DNA of 64,000 nt, taken from Colwellia sp. (lineage in GTDB: Bacteria > Pseudomonadota > Gammaproteobacteria > Enterobacterales > Alteromonadaceae). Positions 24,030-32,572 of this stretch are shown here, piece after piece (within the stretch, counting starts at the first letter, position 1; every line of letters begins with the position of its first letter). Below the pieces are notes generated by a model that saw only the letters and a list, made by a program, of their open reading frames with translations, was not told the DNA's origin and did no database searches. The DNA is taken from positions 1-64,000 of the forward strand of contig JABSOX010000001.1 of assembly GCA_013215655.1 (NCBI GenBank), in the 5' to 3' direction. The position numbers were made by a program, and so were the translations under genes.

Positions 24030-25248
24030 CTTCTTTATGAGAAGTTTTGTTAGTGATAGCTACTACCTCAGTGCTAAAGAGTTGTACTTGGTTTTTACCT
24101 TGATATTTTGCTAAATATAATGCCTGATCTGATTGTAATAATAGCTGCCGCCACTCAATATTTGCGCCTTTATTAAATGCTATGCCAAAACTTGCGGTAA
24201 TGGCGACGTGAACATTTTCTCCGATGAGAAATACGGGGGCAGCGATGGCTTTTCTTAATTTTTCTGCAACAACCATAGCTATATCTGCCTCAGTATTGGG
24301 AAGTAATAAAAGAAACTCCTCACCGCCATATCGTGCAATTGAATCATACTCCCTTAGGTTATCTTTTAAACGTTGACTGAATTCAGTTAATACTTGGTCA
24401 CCTGCTACATGGCCATATTCATCATTTACCGCTTTAAAATCATCAATATCCATAATAATCACCACGAGATTACTATCTTCTCTTTTGGCTTGGGCTATTT
24501 CTTTTTTTGCTAAACCTTCTAATGCACGGCGATTAAATGTTTGTGTAAGGTGATCAATTGTTGCTTGTAATTCCAGGTCCTTTGCTAATTGTTCACTGGC
24601 ACTCCATGACACGAAAAACCCTGTAATAATAATAATTAATTGAAAAACAATAGTTGCTAAACCGTGAATAATTCCTGCTTGCATGTAATTATCAATATTA
24701 TTATCTGATAATGTCCACAAGGCTCGAAAGATGAAAAATAGACCAGATAATAAAAAAGTTATATGTAAAATTAGAACAAACTGATGATTAATTTCTTCTC
24801 TATTTTTCTTTAAGTGAAAAGCGATATAAATGAATTGTAGGCTAATGAAAAAACTAATGATGATTATGCGGATATTGGTATTTTCATTAAATAGAGTGAA
24901 GTAAATAAAGAGCGGTAACATTAGGGTGATAAGGATATTAGAAAAGTGGCTAAACGTTTGGTGGCGAACTTTAAAAAAAACTAATAAACCTTCGCCTAGT
25001 ATTTTGATACTGAGTACAAGTATTAAGTTTGCAAAAATAACGGAGTACCAATCATCAATATAGTGACGTAAGCCAATTAAGAGAAAACTCAAGGCAAGTA
25101 ATAAATAGCCGATACCTAATTTTTTAAAACTGAGTAAAATCGGATGAACACGTGCAAAAGAGAGTAGTCCTAAACCAAGAACGACTCCCAATAATAGATT
25201 GGTTAATGCTAATGTTCTTAAATCAAATCCTTCAATCATAAACTTCAT
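24019..25248 (-). CDS. Membrane-bound diguanylate cyclase (GGDEF)
   Basis: The N-terminal half (about 1-215) has roughly seven transmembrane helices with no recognised sensor motif. The C-terminal GGDEF domain has the active-site motif RYGGEEF and an intact inhibitory RxxD site (REYD) five residues before it, so it should make cyclic di-GMP with product inhibition. No EAL domain is present. I chose the ATG at 25248 (MKFMIEGF); a TTG 11 codons upstream keeps the frame open. The 3' end overlaps msrQ by 11 bases on the other strand. Confidence 0.9.
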   Translation of the reverse strand: MKFMIEGFDLRTLALTNLLLGVVLGLGLLSFARVHPILLSFKKLGIGYLLLALSFLLIGLRHYIDDWYSVIFANLILVLSIKILGEGLLVFFKVRHQTFSHFSNILITLMLPLFIYFTLFNENTNIRIIIISFFISLQFIYIAFHLKKNREEINHQFVLILHITFLLSGLFFIFRALWTLSDNNIDNYMQAGIIHGLATIVFQLIIIITGFFVSWSASEQLAKDLELQATIDHLTQTFNRRALEGLAKKEIAQAKREDSNLVVIIMDIDDFKAVNDEYGHVAGDQVLTEFSQRLKDNLREYDSIARYGGEEFLLLLPNTEADIAMVVAEKLRKAIAAPVFLIGENVHVAITASFGIAFNKGANIEWRQLLLQSDQALYLAKYQGKNQVQLFSTEVVAITNKTSHKEVKV

Positions 25249-25509
25249 CACAGCAGTAAGGATAGAGGCTCTTATTGGCAAATAAATTTATTCGCAGATA
25301 AGTAACAATTAACTATAGTAGAAGCATTTTAATTTACCAGCTATCGTGATTTAACAACCGTTCAACGCAATTAAGTGATGCATCTTGTTTCAATGCTTGT
25401 TGTTAATATCAAATCGTAATAAATTAGTCTGCTGATAATAAAAATATTATTTACTGGTTGTTACTCTTTATCTAAGAAATTGTTCCAGCTAAATAAAAAA
25501 GGTCTTAAT

Positions 25510-26931
25510 ATGTCAAAAAGAATTCCTTCGTTATTGCCTATAAGTGTATTGGCCGTAACGATTTCTCTCGCTTTATCGGGTTGTTTACAAAAAGAGGTAC
25601 AAGATAAAAAAATTACTATTAATAAAAATCCTTATCCAAGTACCTATATCCCCGTACCACAACAAGACTTATTAATTAAGAATGCTACCGTATTAACCGG
25701 TACAGGTGAGCGTTTAGATAATGCTGATGTACTTGTTAAAAACGGAAAAATTGTACAAGTAGGAACAAGTTTATCTACTGAAAACGTGACCGTTATTGAT
25801 GCCACGGGTAAATGGATCACACCAGGCATAATTGATGTTCATTCTCATTTGGGTGTCTATCCAAGTCCGTCAGTTGAGTCTCATCAAGATGGCAATGAAA
25901 TGACATCTCCGGTGACGGCAAATGTTTGGGTTGAGCACAGTGTTTGGCCACAAGATCCCGGATTTCAAACTGCACGAGCGGGCGGAATAACGACATTACA
26001 AATATTACCGGGTTCAGGTAACCTAATTGGTGGCCGAGGTGTTACTTTAAGAAATGTACCGAGTGTTAGTGTGCAAGGAATGAAATTTCCTGATGCACCT
26101 TATGGTATGAAAATGGCGTGTGGTGAAAACCCAAAACGTGTTTATGGTAGTCGCAAAGAGTTACCATCAACAAGAATGGGCAACATGGCTGGATACCGAG
26201 CTGCTTGGGTAGATGCTACCGAATATAAAGCTGCTTGGGAAAAATATGAAGCCAACTATGCACAAGGAAAAAATCCAGCTGCGCCTAAACGTGATCTCGC
26301 CCTTGATACTCTCAAGAGTGTTTTAGATGGTGAAACACTGATTCATAATCATTGTTACAAAGCCGATGAAATGACACAAATGATCGACTTGGGTAAAGAG
26401 TTTAATTATCACTCAGGTACATTTCATCATGGTATTGAAGCATATAAAATTGCAGATAAGTTAGCTGAAAATGGTAATTGTGCTGCAATGTGGCCAGATT
26501 GGTGGGGCTTTAAAATGGAAGCTTATGACATGATCCATGAAAATGTCGCTATTGTTGATGCGGTTAAAAATTCATGTGCTGTTGTGCATTCTGACTCAGG
26601 CACCACAATTCAACGTTTAAACCAAGAAGCAGGAAAAATAATGTATCGAGCCAATGAAAATGGCTTTTCGTTAAAAGAAGAAGATGCAATTAAATGGATC
26701 ACTTTTAATGCGGCAAAATCTTTGGGAATTGATGATCAAACGGGTAGCTTAACGAGTGGTAAAAAAGCAGATATTGTTGTTTGGAATAAAAATCCTTTTA
26801 GTGTTTATGCTCATGCAGAACAAGTGTTTGTTGATGGCGGTAAGGTTTACGATAAATTCGATGAAAGTTATCAGGCAAAAAGTGACTTTTTATTGGGTCA
26901 ACCGACAACTACATCAGCAGAGCAAAACTAA
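25510..26931 (+). CDS. Amidohydrolase lipoprotein
   Basis: The 473-residue precursor has a lipoprotein signal (LALSGC, Cys about residue 25). The amidohydrolase fold starts with LLIKNATVLTGTGERL. The metal motif HxH is intact in TPGIIDVHSHLG, further candidate ligands lie at LIHNHCYKA and GTFHHG, and the catalytic Asp region is VVHSDSG. It resembles imidazolonepropionase-like periplasmic amidohydrolases; the substrate is unknown. I chose ATG 25510 (AAGG seven bases upstream) over a TTG ten codons earlier. A paralogous gene follows after ten bases. Confidence 0.88.
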   Translation: MSKRIPSLLPISVLAVTISLALSGCLQKEVQDKKITINKNPYPSTYIPVPQQDLLIKNATVLTGTGERLDNADVLVKNGKIVQVGTSLSTENVTVIDATGKWITPGIIDVHSHLGVYPSPSVESHQDGNEMTSPVTANVWVEHSVWPQDPGFQTARAGGITTLQILPGSGNLIGGRGVTLRNVPSVSVQGMKFPDAPYGMKMACGENPKRVYGSRKELPSTRMGNMAGYRAAWVDATEYKAAWEKYEANYAQGKNPAAPKRDLALDTLKSVLDGETLIHNHCYKADEMTQMIDLGKEFNYHSGTFHHGIEAYKIADKLAENGNCAAMWPDWWGFKMEAYDMIHENVAIVDAVKNSCAVVHSDSGTTIQRLNQEAGKIMYRANENGFSLKEEDAIKWITFNAAKSLGIDDQTGSLTSGKKADIVVWNKNPFSVYAHAEQVFVDGGKVYDKFDESYQAKSDFLLGQPTTTSAEQN

Positions 26932-26941
26932 GGGGAATATT

Positions 26942-28237
26942 ATGAAGTTAATGAAAACAAGAAAATTATTTACATCATCTTTAATTGCTCTCGCTTTTGC
27001 ATCTATTACTTCTGTTGCAAATGCTGAAAGCTTAGCGATCATTAATGCCACCGTACATACTGTCACTGAACAAGGAGTATTGACCAATGCTACCGTTATT
27101 ATTGACGACGGAAAAATAACGGCGATAAACCCTGTTGTGGTTAGTGCCGATAAAATAATTGATGCTAATGGTCGAATATTAACACCCGGTTTAATTGGTA
27201 CGATGAATCAACTAGGGCTAGTTGAGGTCAATGCGGTATCTAAAAGCCGTGATGCTAGTGAGAAAAAAGCTGATATTACCTTTGATACCAGTTTAGCTTA
27301 TAACCCGCGTTCTACTGTTATTGCTTATACACGTAAAGGTGGGATCACAAGTAATATTGTCACACCCTTTGGCGGCGAAGACATGTTTAGAGGGCAAACT
27401 TTTGTTGTCGACTTATCCGGTAGTTTTGATAGCGTTTTAGCTAATCAAAGCGCTGTTGTTGTTGATTTTGGTGCAAAAAGTAAAGGTTCAAGAGCGACAG
27501 CCTTGCAAAAGTTTATTCATAAGCTTGAAGATGCTCAGCTAAAATTAACAAAAAATAAAGAGAAAGAAGCTAACAAAAAATCTCAGAAGAAAGAGAAAGA
27601 TAAAAGTAAAGACAACGATAAAAAAGAACCTAAGAGAGACGAAAAGGTCATTAATGAATTACTTGCTGGCACAAAGCCCTTAATTGCTTATGCCGATAGA
27701 GCAACTGATTTGTTGGCTTTAATTAAGATAAAAGAGCGCTTTAAACTTAACTTAATTATTGTTGGTGCGGGTGATGCAATTGTTGTTAAAGAGCAATTAG
27801 CAAAAGCTAAAATACCTGTCATTATTAATGCGATGAGCAATTTACCTAGCAGCTTTGATACTTTGCATGCATCTCTTGATAATGCTGCACGCTTAACGGC
27901 TGCTGGTATTAAAGTTATTCTATCTGTTGATGATGCTCATAACTTATATCAATTACGCTTTAGCGCAGGCAACGCCGTTGCTAATGGTTTATCAAAAGAA
28001 GATGCCTTAGCTTCGATAACCGCTAATGTTGCCGATGTTTTTGGCTTAGATGTCGGTCGTATCGCCGTGGGTAAAAATGCAGATTTAGTTTTATGGAGTG
28101 CCGACCCGTTTGAGTTGAGTTCACATGTTGATAAAATGTGGATTGCAGGGCAAGAGCATTCAACAAAAAGTCGCCATGATGCATTACGCAAGCGTTATAT
28201 GACAGAAAGTAAAATGCCTAAAGCTTACGTTAAATAA
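26942..28237 (+). CDS. Secreted amidohydrolase paralog lacking the HxH metal motif
   Basis: The 431-residue precursor has a signal peptide (cleavage after SVANA, about residue 28). It keeps the amidohydrolase ends (LAIINATVHTVTEQGVL at the start; VGKNADLVLWSADPFEL near the end). Where the family has HxH it reads TPGLIGTMNQLG, so the first metal ligands are gone. A very Lys-rich insertion of about 30 residues (starting KNKEKEANKK) lies near the middle. It probably acts as a non-catalytic or altered partner of the intact amidohydrolase encoded ten bases upstream. ATG 26942 follows AAGGGGAA; the longer open frame upstream overlaps the first gene and is not the start. Confidence 0.82.
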   Translation: MKLMKTRKLFTSSLIALAFASITSVANAESLAIINATVHTVTEQGVLTNATVIIDDGKITAINPVVVSADKIIDANGRILTPGLIGTMNQLGLVEVNAVSKSRDASEKKADITFDTSLAYNPRSTVIAYTRKGGITSNIVTPFGGEDMFRGQTFVVDLSGSFDSVLANQSAVVVDFGAKSKGSRATALQKFIHKLEDAQLKLTKNKEKEANKKSQKKEKDKSKDNDKKEPKRDEKVINELLAGTKPLIAYADRATDLLALIKIKERFKLNLIIVGAGDAIVVKEQLAKAKIPVIINAMSNLPSSFDTLHASLDNAARLTAAGIKVILSVDDAHNLYQLRFSAGNAVANGLSKEDALASITANVADVFGLDVGRIAVGKNADLVLWSADPFELSSHVDKMWIAGQEHSTKSRHDALRKRYMTESKMPKAYVK

Positions 28238-28260
28238 ATATCGATTAAGTTCGCATACCA

Positions 28261-28284
28261 AAGCCAGCTATATATGCTGGCTTT
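28261..28284 (+). terminator. Intrinsic terminator of the amidohydrolase pair
   Basis: An 8-bp perfect stem AAGCCAGC/GCTGGCTT around TATATAT is followed by TT and then directly by repeat copy B. Confidence 0.85.
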
Positions 28285-28555
28285 TATGTTCAGGACGAAC
28301 GGTATATCGCGGCTGCATGGATACAGATGAGCGTGTATGTTCAGGACGAACGGGCATGATTTTTGTTCCCGACAAATCATAAGTACCTGCTTCCATGCAG
28401 GCAATATCGCGGCTGTATGGATGTAGATGAACGTGTATTTTCAGGGCGAACAGTATAGTTGTAGGTCGATGTTTACCTCGACAAGCATGTTAATAATATT
28501 AACACTCTTTTCGAGCCTCGCTGCGTTCGAATCACCTACAGTATAATAAATAGGT
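28285..28555 (+). repeat. AGGA-hairpin intergenic element, copy B (three units)
   Basis: Three successive units begin with GTTCAGGACGAAC (28288-28300), GTTCAGGACGAAC (28339-28351) and a degenerate TTTCAGGGCGAAC (28439-28451). Between them are TATATCGCGGCTG, CATGGATA or TATGGATG hairpins and a CCTGC/GCAGG hairpin (28386-28401). The distal module, starting GTTGTAGGTCGA with a later CCTCGACAAG, is shared with copy D at 46262. No ORF or RNA gene is recognised. The region lies between a terminator and the yeaD promoter. Confidence 0.8.
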
Positions 28556-28645
28556 TTATTCGAACTAACAGTTGAATACTTTTATGGTTTCATCCTTAGA
28601 GTCTCTCGATTAAACTAGTGCTAGTTCAAGTTATCAAGGTTTTCT

Positions 28646-29518
28646 ATGTCTGCACAAATCATATTAAGTAATGAGTTTGGTCAAATTCAATCATTAGATT
28701 TAGGTCATACAATAAAAGGGCTATCACTTAAACATGATAAGTTTAAAGCGACAATAAGTTTATATGGTGGACAAGTACTGACATGGCAGCCTACAGATCA
28801 AAAACCTATTTTTTGGTTAAGTGATGACGCGCAGTATTTAACAGGCAAGGCCATTCGTGGCGGTATTCCCCTATGTTGGCCGTGGTTTGGACCATACCAA
28901 GATGGTGGTAATCATGGTTTTGCTCGTCAACAAGTCTGGGCGTTAACTGAAACATTAATAACAGCAGAAAATATTACCTTAATACTGACATGGCAAGGTC
29001 AAAATCAACATAAGCTTTGGCCAACACCTTGCGAACTTAAACAAGAGCTTATTCTTGGCAAGCAGTTCAGTCAAAAGCTTTACATGACTAATTTATCAGA
29101 CAAACCTGTTAAATATACGGGAGCATTGCATAGCTACTTTGCGGTAAGTGCGCCTGAGAACATCACTATTGAACAATTATCAGCGGCCTCTTTTAGTGAT
29201 AAATTAACGGATCAATTTGTTGAACCACAGCCACTTGCTAACTGCGTAGGCCCTATTGACCGTATTTATCATACCAATAGAGCTGTAAAAATGGTGGATA
29301 GTCAGTGGCAGAGAGTCATTGAAATAGAATCACAGCATTGTCAGCAATGGGTATTATGGAATCCCGGTCAGCAAGGTGCTGCAGCTATGAGCGATGTTCA
29401 CCTTGATGGTGAACAACAGTTTGTCTGTTTAGAAGCGGCTAATACACAATGGCAAACAATACCGGCACAAAGTACCGTTGAAATGGCTCAAACAGTGAAA
29501 ATTAAAAGTCTTGGTTAA
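28646..29518 (+). CDS. yeaD: D-hexose-6-phosphate mutarotase (YeaD type)
   Basis: The enzyme interconverts alpha and beta anomers of hexose 6-phosphates. The 290-residue protein has the aldose-1-epimerase-like beta-sandwich with RGGIPLCWPWFGPY (about 72-85), the catalytic-region His in GALHSYFAV and the late segment WNPGQQGAAAM. Length and motifs match E. coli YeaD. It stands alone; the next gene is convergent, 11 bases beyond its stop. Confidence 0.9.
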   Translation: MSAQIILSNEFGQIQSLDLGHTIKGLSLKHDKFKATISLYGGQVLTWQPTDQKPIFWLSDDAQYLTGKAIRGGIPLCWPWFGPYQDGGNHGFARQQVWALTETLITAENITLILTWQGQNQHKLWPTPCELKQELILGKQFSQKLYMTNLSDKPVKYTGALHSYFAVSAPENITIEQLSAASFSDKLTDQFVEPQPLANCVGPIDRIYHTNRAVKMVDSQWQRVIEIESQHCQQWVLWNPGQQGAAAMSDVHLDGEQQFVCLEAANTQWQTIPAQSTVEMAQTVKIKSLG

Positions 29519-29529
29519 CAAACCGATAA

Positions 29530-30972
29530 TCAATAAGGTTCTCCATAAATAATTGTTCTATTCCTGCCATTGGTCTTTGCGACATACAACGCTTTATCAG
29601 CATCACTGATCATACTTTTTAATGAATATTTTTTTAATTGATGGTAACAAATCCCAAAACTTACGGTTGTTGAGAAAGGGTGCGAAGAGCTGCTAATAGA
29701 AAAAGGTATTTCGGATATTTTTTTTCTAATGCGCTCTGTAATTTCTTTCGCTAGTGTTGCTGACGTACCGGGAAGTAACATAATAAACTCTTCACCACCC
29801 CAACGTCCTGTAACATCGTCTTTTCTTAAGCCGTTACTAAAGTTATCTGCAACAGCTTTTAATACTTCATCACCAACAATATGCCCATAGGTATCATTAA
29901 TGACTTTAAAGTGGTCATTATCTGGAATGACAATACTGATGTCGCTAAACTGTTGCGCAAGATCTTCCAACTTCCAATGTAGAAAGATACGATTAGGTAA
30001 TTTGGTTAAAAAATCGGTTTCGGTATCTTTTATTAAGTTGACTTTAAAATAGTTAACCGAGCGAATGAAAAAATAATAAAGTATCAGAGTAACAAGGAGA
30101 AATATGCTAAAGCGTGTGAAAAATAGCTGCCAATATTCGCTTTGTTGAGAGGGCGGCGGAGAAACAATAAACATTGTCCAACTGAGCTCTTTTAATGGCA
30201 TTTGTGATACCACAACATCTTTATTATTGAAGGTGATTATGTTTTCTATATTCCCCTCTTCTTGTTGTGCTGCTTGATATGCCGCATACCAAGGTAAGGT
30301 ATCTATATTAATCACTGCATTTTTCCGGTGATGACTTTCTGTTTTCATTAATGCGGTAGATGACAAGGTGATATCATTATTGTTATCAACAAAAATAAGT
30401 TCAAAGCCAAATCGTTTTTTATATTCTCTAAATTTATTCGCAAAATAGTTTAAGTCGATGGCAACACCAGCGAAACCTAAAAACTGTTGTTGATCATTGA
30501 GTATCTTGTTATCAAAAAAAAGGTGAGGATTATTAGCATTACCGATGTCAGCAAATTGTGTTTTTAATTCTTTTTTCAGGCGATAGTACCATTCAGATTT
30601 TTCATAACTTAACTGTGTTTCATTGTTATTAGAGTCAATCAATAGGTTATGTTTTTCAATAGCTAAAAAAGAGGTGGTTTTATGTTGTTTTGAAATGCGC
30701 TGTAAATATTGTAAAACTTTTTTCTTATCAACTTTTTCTTGTTGGGCATAATCAATGATAAATTGATCATTCGCCATAAAATTTGCGATGGCTAAGGGGT
30801 GGATGATTTCATTGGTGATTAAAGAAAATAGTGGAATAATAGCCCGTTGTTGCTGTTTATTGTGAGTATTAATAATTTCTTTGAAAGTAAAGTAAGAGGT
30901 TAACACTATCGTGATAATAGTGAAAAAAAATATAATGGTAATATAACGATCAAAGGTTTGAACAAATTTCAT
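29530..30972 (-). CDS. Cache-type sensor diguanylate cyclase
   Basis: The 480-residue protein has an N-terminal transmembrane helix (about 10-30), a periplasmic region of some 240 residues that looks like a double Cache sensor (for example SEWYYRLKKELKT and FLGFAGVAIDLNYF), a second helix near 282-300 and a GGDEF domain. The active site is RWGGEEF, with an RxxD inhibitory site (RKDD) five residues before. It should make cyclic di-GMP in response to a periplasmic ligand, probably a small organic molecule. The substrate-binding segment reads DNDHFKVIND. Confidence 0.9.
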   Translation of the reverse strand: MKFVQTFDRYITIIFFFTIITIVLTSYFTFKEIINTHNKQQQRAIIPLFSLITNEIIHPLAIANFMANDQFIIDYAQQEKVDKKKVLQYLQRISKQHKTTSFLAIEKHNLLIDSNNNETQLSYEKSEWYYRLKKELKTQFADIGNANNPHLFFDNKILNDQQQFLGFAGVAIDLNYFANKFREYKKRFGFELIFVDNNNDITLSSTALMKTESHHRKNAVINIDTLPWYAAYQAAQQEEGNIENIITFNNKDVVVSQMPLKELSWTMFIVSPPPSQQSEYWQLFFTRFSIFLLVTLILYYFFIRSVNYFKVNLIKDTETDFLTKLPNRIFLHWKLEDLAQQFSDISIVIPDNDHFKVINDTYGHIVGDEVLKAVADNFSNGLRKDDVTGRWGGEEFIMLLPGTSATLAKEITERIRKKISEIPFSISSSSHPFSTTVSFGICYHQLKKYSLKSMISDADKALYVAKTNGRNRTIIYGEPY

Positions 30973-31055
30973 TATAAATACATAAAAACACGAATAATTA
31001 AAAGCCTATTTTAGTTATAGCTCATTTTAATAATTCGGACTATGGCTATTAATTA

Positions 31056-31748
31056 TTAATTTAAACGTAAGTGTTTGGAAATTAACATGTGTGTAAATGA
31101 TATTTTAAGATAAAAACCTCTCGGTAGCGTCATAAAAGGCTGACCATGTTTATTAATTGCTTTGGTTCTTACTTGGCTATTGGCGGCCTTTGGTCTAAGT
31201 TGTAAAACTTGCCCGTGTTTTGCATTTATATTTTCAACTTCACCGAGCACAATCATATCGGTAAGTTCTTGCCAATCTAAAGCAAGTAATTGTTCCTCTT
31301 CTATTGAAGGTGACCAAATGAAGGGAGTGCCAATAATACGCTTTGCAATAGGTATTGAACGCTCTGAAATAACGGGAACCCAGAGTACTCGTGACATTTT
31401 ATTTCTTATATGACTATTATGCCAAGTGGCGCCAACTAGCCCTGTTAATGGCGCTACACATACAAAAGTGGTTTCCAGCGGTTTGCCTTGTTGATTGATT
31501 GGTAGAGATTTTAGTTCAATACCTAAGTGAGGGAAGTCAGGTTCAGGCTTTGACCCTGCACTTGCTCCTAATACTTTTTCAAGCAATAGACCGACCCAAC
31601 CTTTTTCGCGTTTAAGATCTTTGGGTACAACAATTCCTTGGTTTTGGGCGATTTCGCCTAAGGTTAAACCTGATAATGCATAGGCTCGTTCAAGTAAGGT
31701 TTTTTCATCTTTTGGAATGTGAATTTTGATAGTTATTCTTCTTTGCAA
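31056..31748 (-). CDS. mutH: Methyl-directed mismatch repair endonuclease MutH
   Basis: MutH nicks the unmethylated strand at hemimethylated GATC sites. The catalytic residues are Asp71, Glu78 and Lys80 ([10 protein letters not shown]), matching Asp70, Glu77 and Lys79 of E. coli. The family segment [23 protein letters not shown] is present. The start appears to be TTG 31748, with AGGTG five bases upstream; no ATG fits the N-terminus. Presence of MutH implies Dam methylation. It is divergent from rppH, as in E. coli. Confidence 0.94.
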   Translation of the reverse strand: MQRRITIKIHIPKDEKTLLERAYALSGLTLGEIAQNQGIVVPKDLKREKGWVGLLLEKVLGASAGSKPEPDFPHLGIELKSLPINQQGKPLETTFVCVAPLTGLVGATWHNSHIRNKMSRVLWVPVISERSIPIAKRIIGTPFIWSPSIEEEQLLALDWQELTDMIVLGEVENINAKHGQVLQLRPKAANSQVRTKAINKHGQPFMTLPRGFYLKISFTHMLISKHLRLN

Positions 31749-31863
31749 ACACCTATAACTATTATTATCTCTTGGTAAACCGCTGACAAGCTAAATATTT
31801 ATTTGCTCGTAGCCTTAGATTATGGAAGAATCAGTTAACTATTGAAAATTGTCAGGAGTTCCT

Positions 31864-32370
31864 TTGATAGATGCCGAAGGCTATCGAGCCAATGTAGGCA
31901 TAGTAATAATCAATGACAGGGGACAAGTATTTTGGGCAAGGCGTTACGGTCAACATTCTTGGCAATATCCACAAGGTGGAGTTGATGAGGGTGAAACAGC
32001 AGAACAGACTATGTTTAGAGAGCTTCACGAAGAAGTAGGCTTAAAACCTGAACATGTGAAAATTATTGCTTCGACCAAACACTGGCTAAAATATAAATTA
32101 CCAAAGCGTTTAATAAGACACGAAAGTAAACCATTATGTATTGGGCAGAAACAGAAGTGGTTTTTGTTAAAATTGGTTTCAAAAGAGTCGGCAGTTGATT
32201 TACTACATTCAGGTCATCCTGAATTTGATGATTGGCGATGGGTTAGTTATTGGTACCCAGTACGACAGGTCGTTTCTTTTAAACGTGAGGTTTACCGTAA
32301 GGTGATGAAAGAATTTTCATCATTTGCATTACCGTCATATCGTCACGAAAAACGTAAACGACGTGCATGA
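31864..32370 (+). CDS. rppH: RNA pyrophosphohydrolase RppH (NudH)
   Basis: RppH removes pyrophosphate from 5' triphosphate mRNA and so triggers decay. The Nudix box is complete: GGVDEGE, then RELHEEVGL. The N-terminus reads [14 protein letters not shown], matching the usual RppH start when TTG 31864 is used; AGGAG ends five bases before it. An in-frame TTG at 31849 would add five residues not found in the family and put the ribosome site inside the gene. The C-terminus is basic. It precedes ptsP as in other gammaproteobacteria. Confidence 0.94.
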   Translation: MIDAEGYRANVGIVIINDRGQVFWARRYGQHSWQYPQGGVDEGETAEQTMFRELHEEVGLKPEHVKIIASTKHWLKYKLPKRLIRHESKPLCIGQKQKWFLLKLVSKESAVDLLHSGHPEFDDWRWVSYWYPVRQVVSFKREVYRKVMKEFSSFALPSYRHEKRKRRA

Positions 32371-32426
32371 TTATTATTATGTTTATACTTAAAAAAACTC
32401 CAATTGTTTGACTCAGTTGGTTTTCA

Positions 32427-32454
32427 AAAGCTTACTACTCGTAGTGAGCTTTTT
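32427..32454 (+). terminator. Intrinsic terminator after rppH
   Basis: A stem AAAGCTTACTAC / GTAGTGAGCTTT (one T-G wobble) around TC is followed by TTTT. Repeat copy C begins at once. Confidence 0.88.
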
Positions 32455-32500
32455 ATGTTCAGGATGAACGGTATGTCACGGTACCATAGTCACTCTTAGT
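32455..32500 (+). repeat. AGGA-hairpin intergenic element, copy C (short)
   Basis: A single unit, GTTCAGGATGAAC (32457-32469) then GGTATGTCACGG, matches the start of copy A. Later modules are absent. It lies between the rppH terminator and ptsP. Confidence 0.75.
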
Positions 32501-32572
32501 CATTAATGCCTTTGCGGAATTAGTGTATCTATGAACGTCGATGCTCACTGCTGTAACCTTAAAAGGGATAAT

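Noticed and set aside
26756-26941. 62-codon N-terminal extension of the second amidohydrolase
   Set aside because: It overlaps the first amidohydrolase in another frame, and a signal peptide with its own ribosome site begins at 26942.
28285-28555. CRISPR-like or tRNA-like structure in the repeat region
   Set aside because: Unit spacing is irregular, repeats are too short and no cloverleaf can be drawn; it belongs to the dispersed AGGA-hairpin family.
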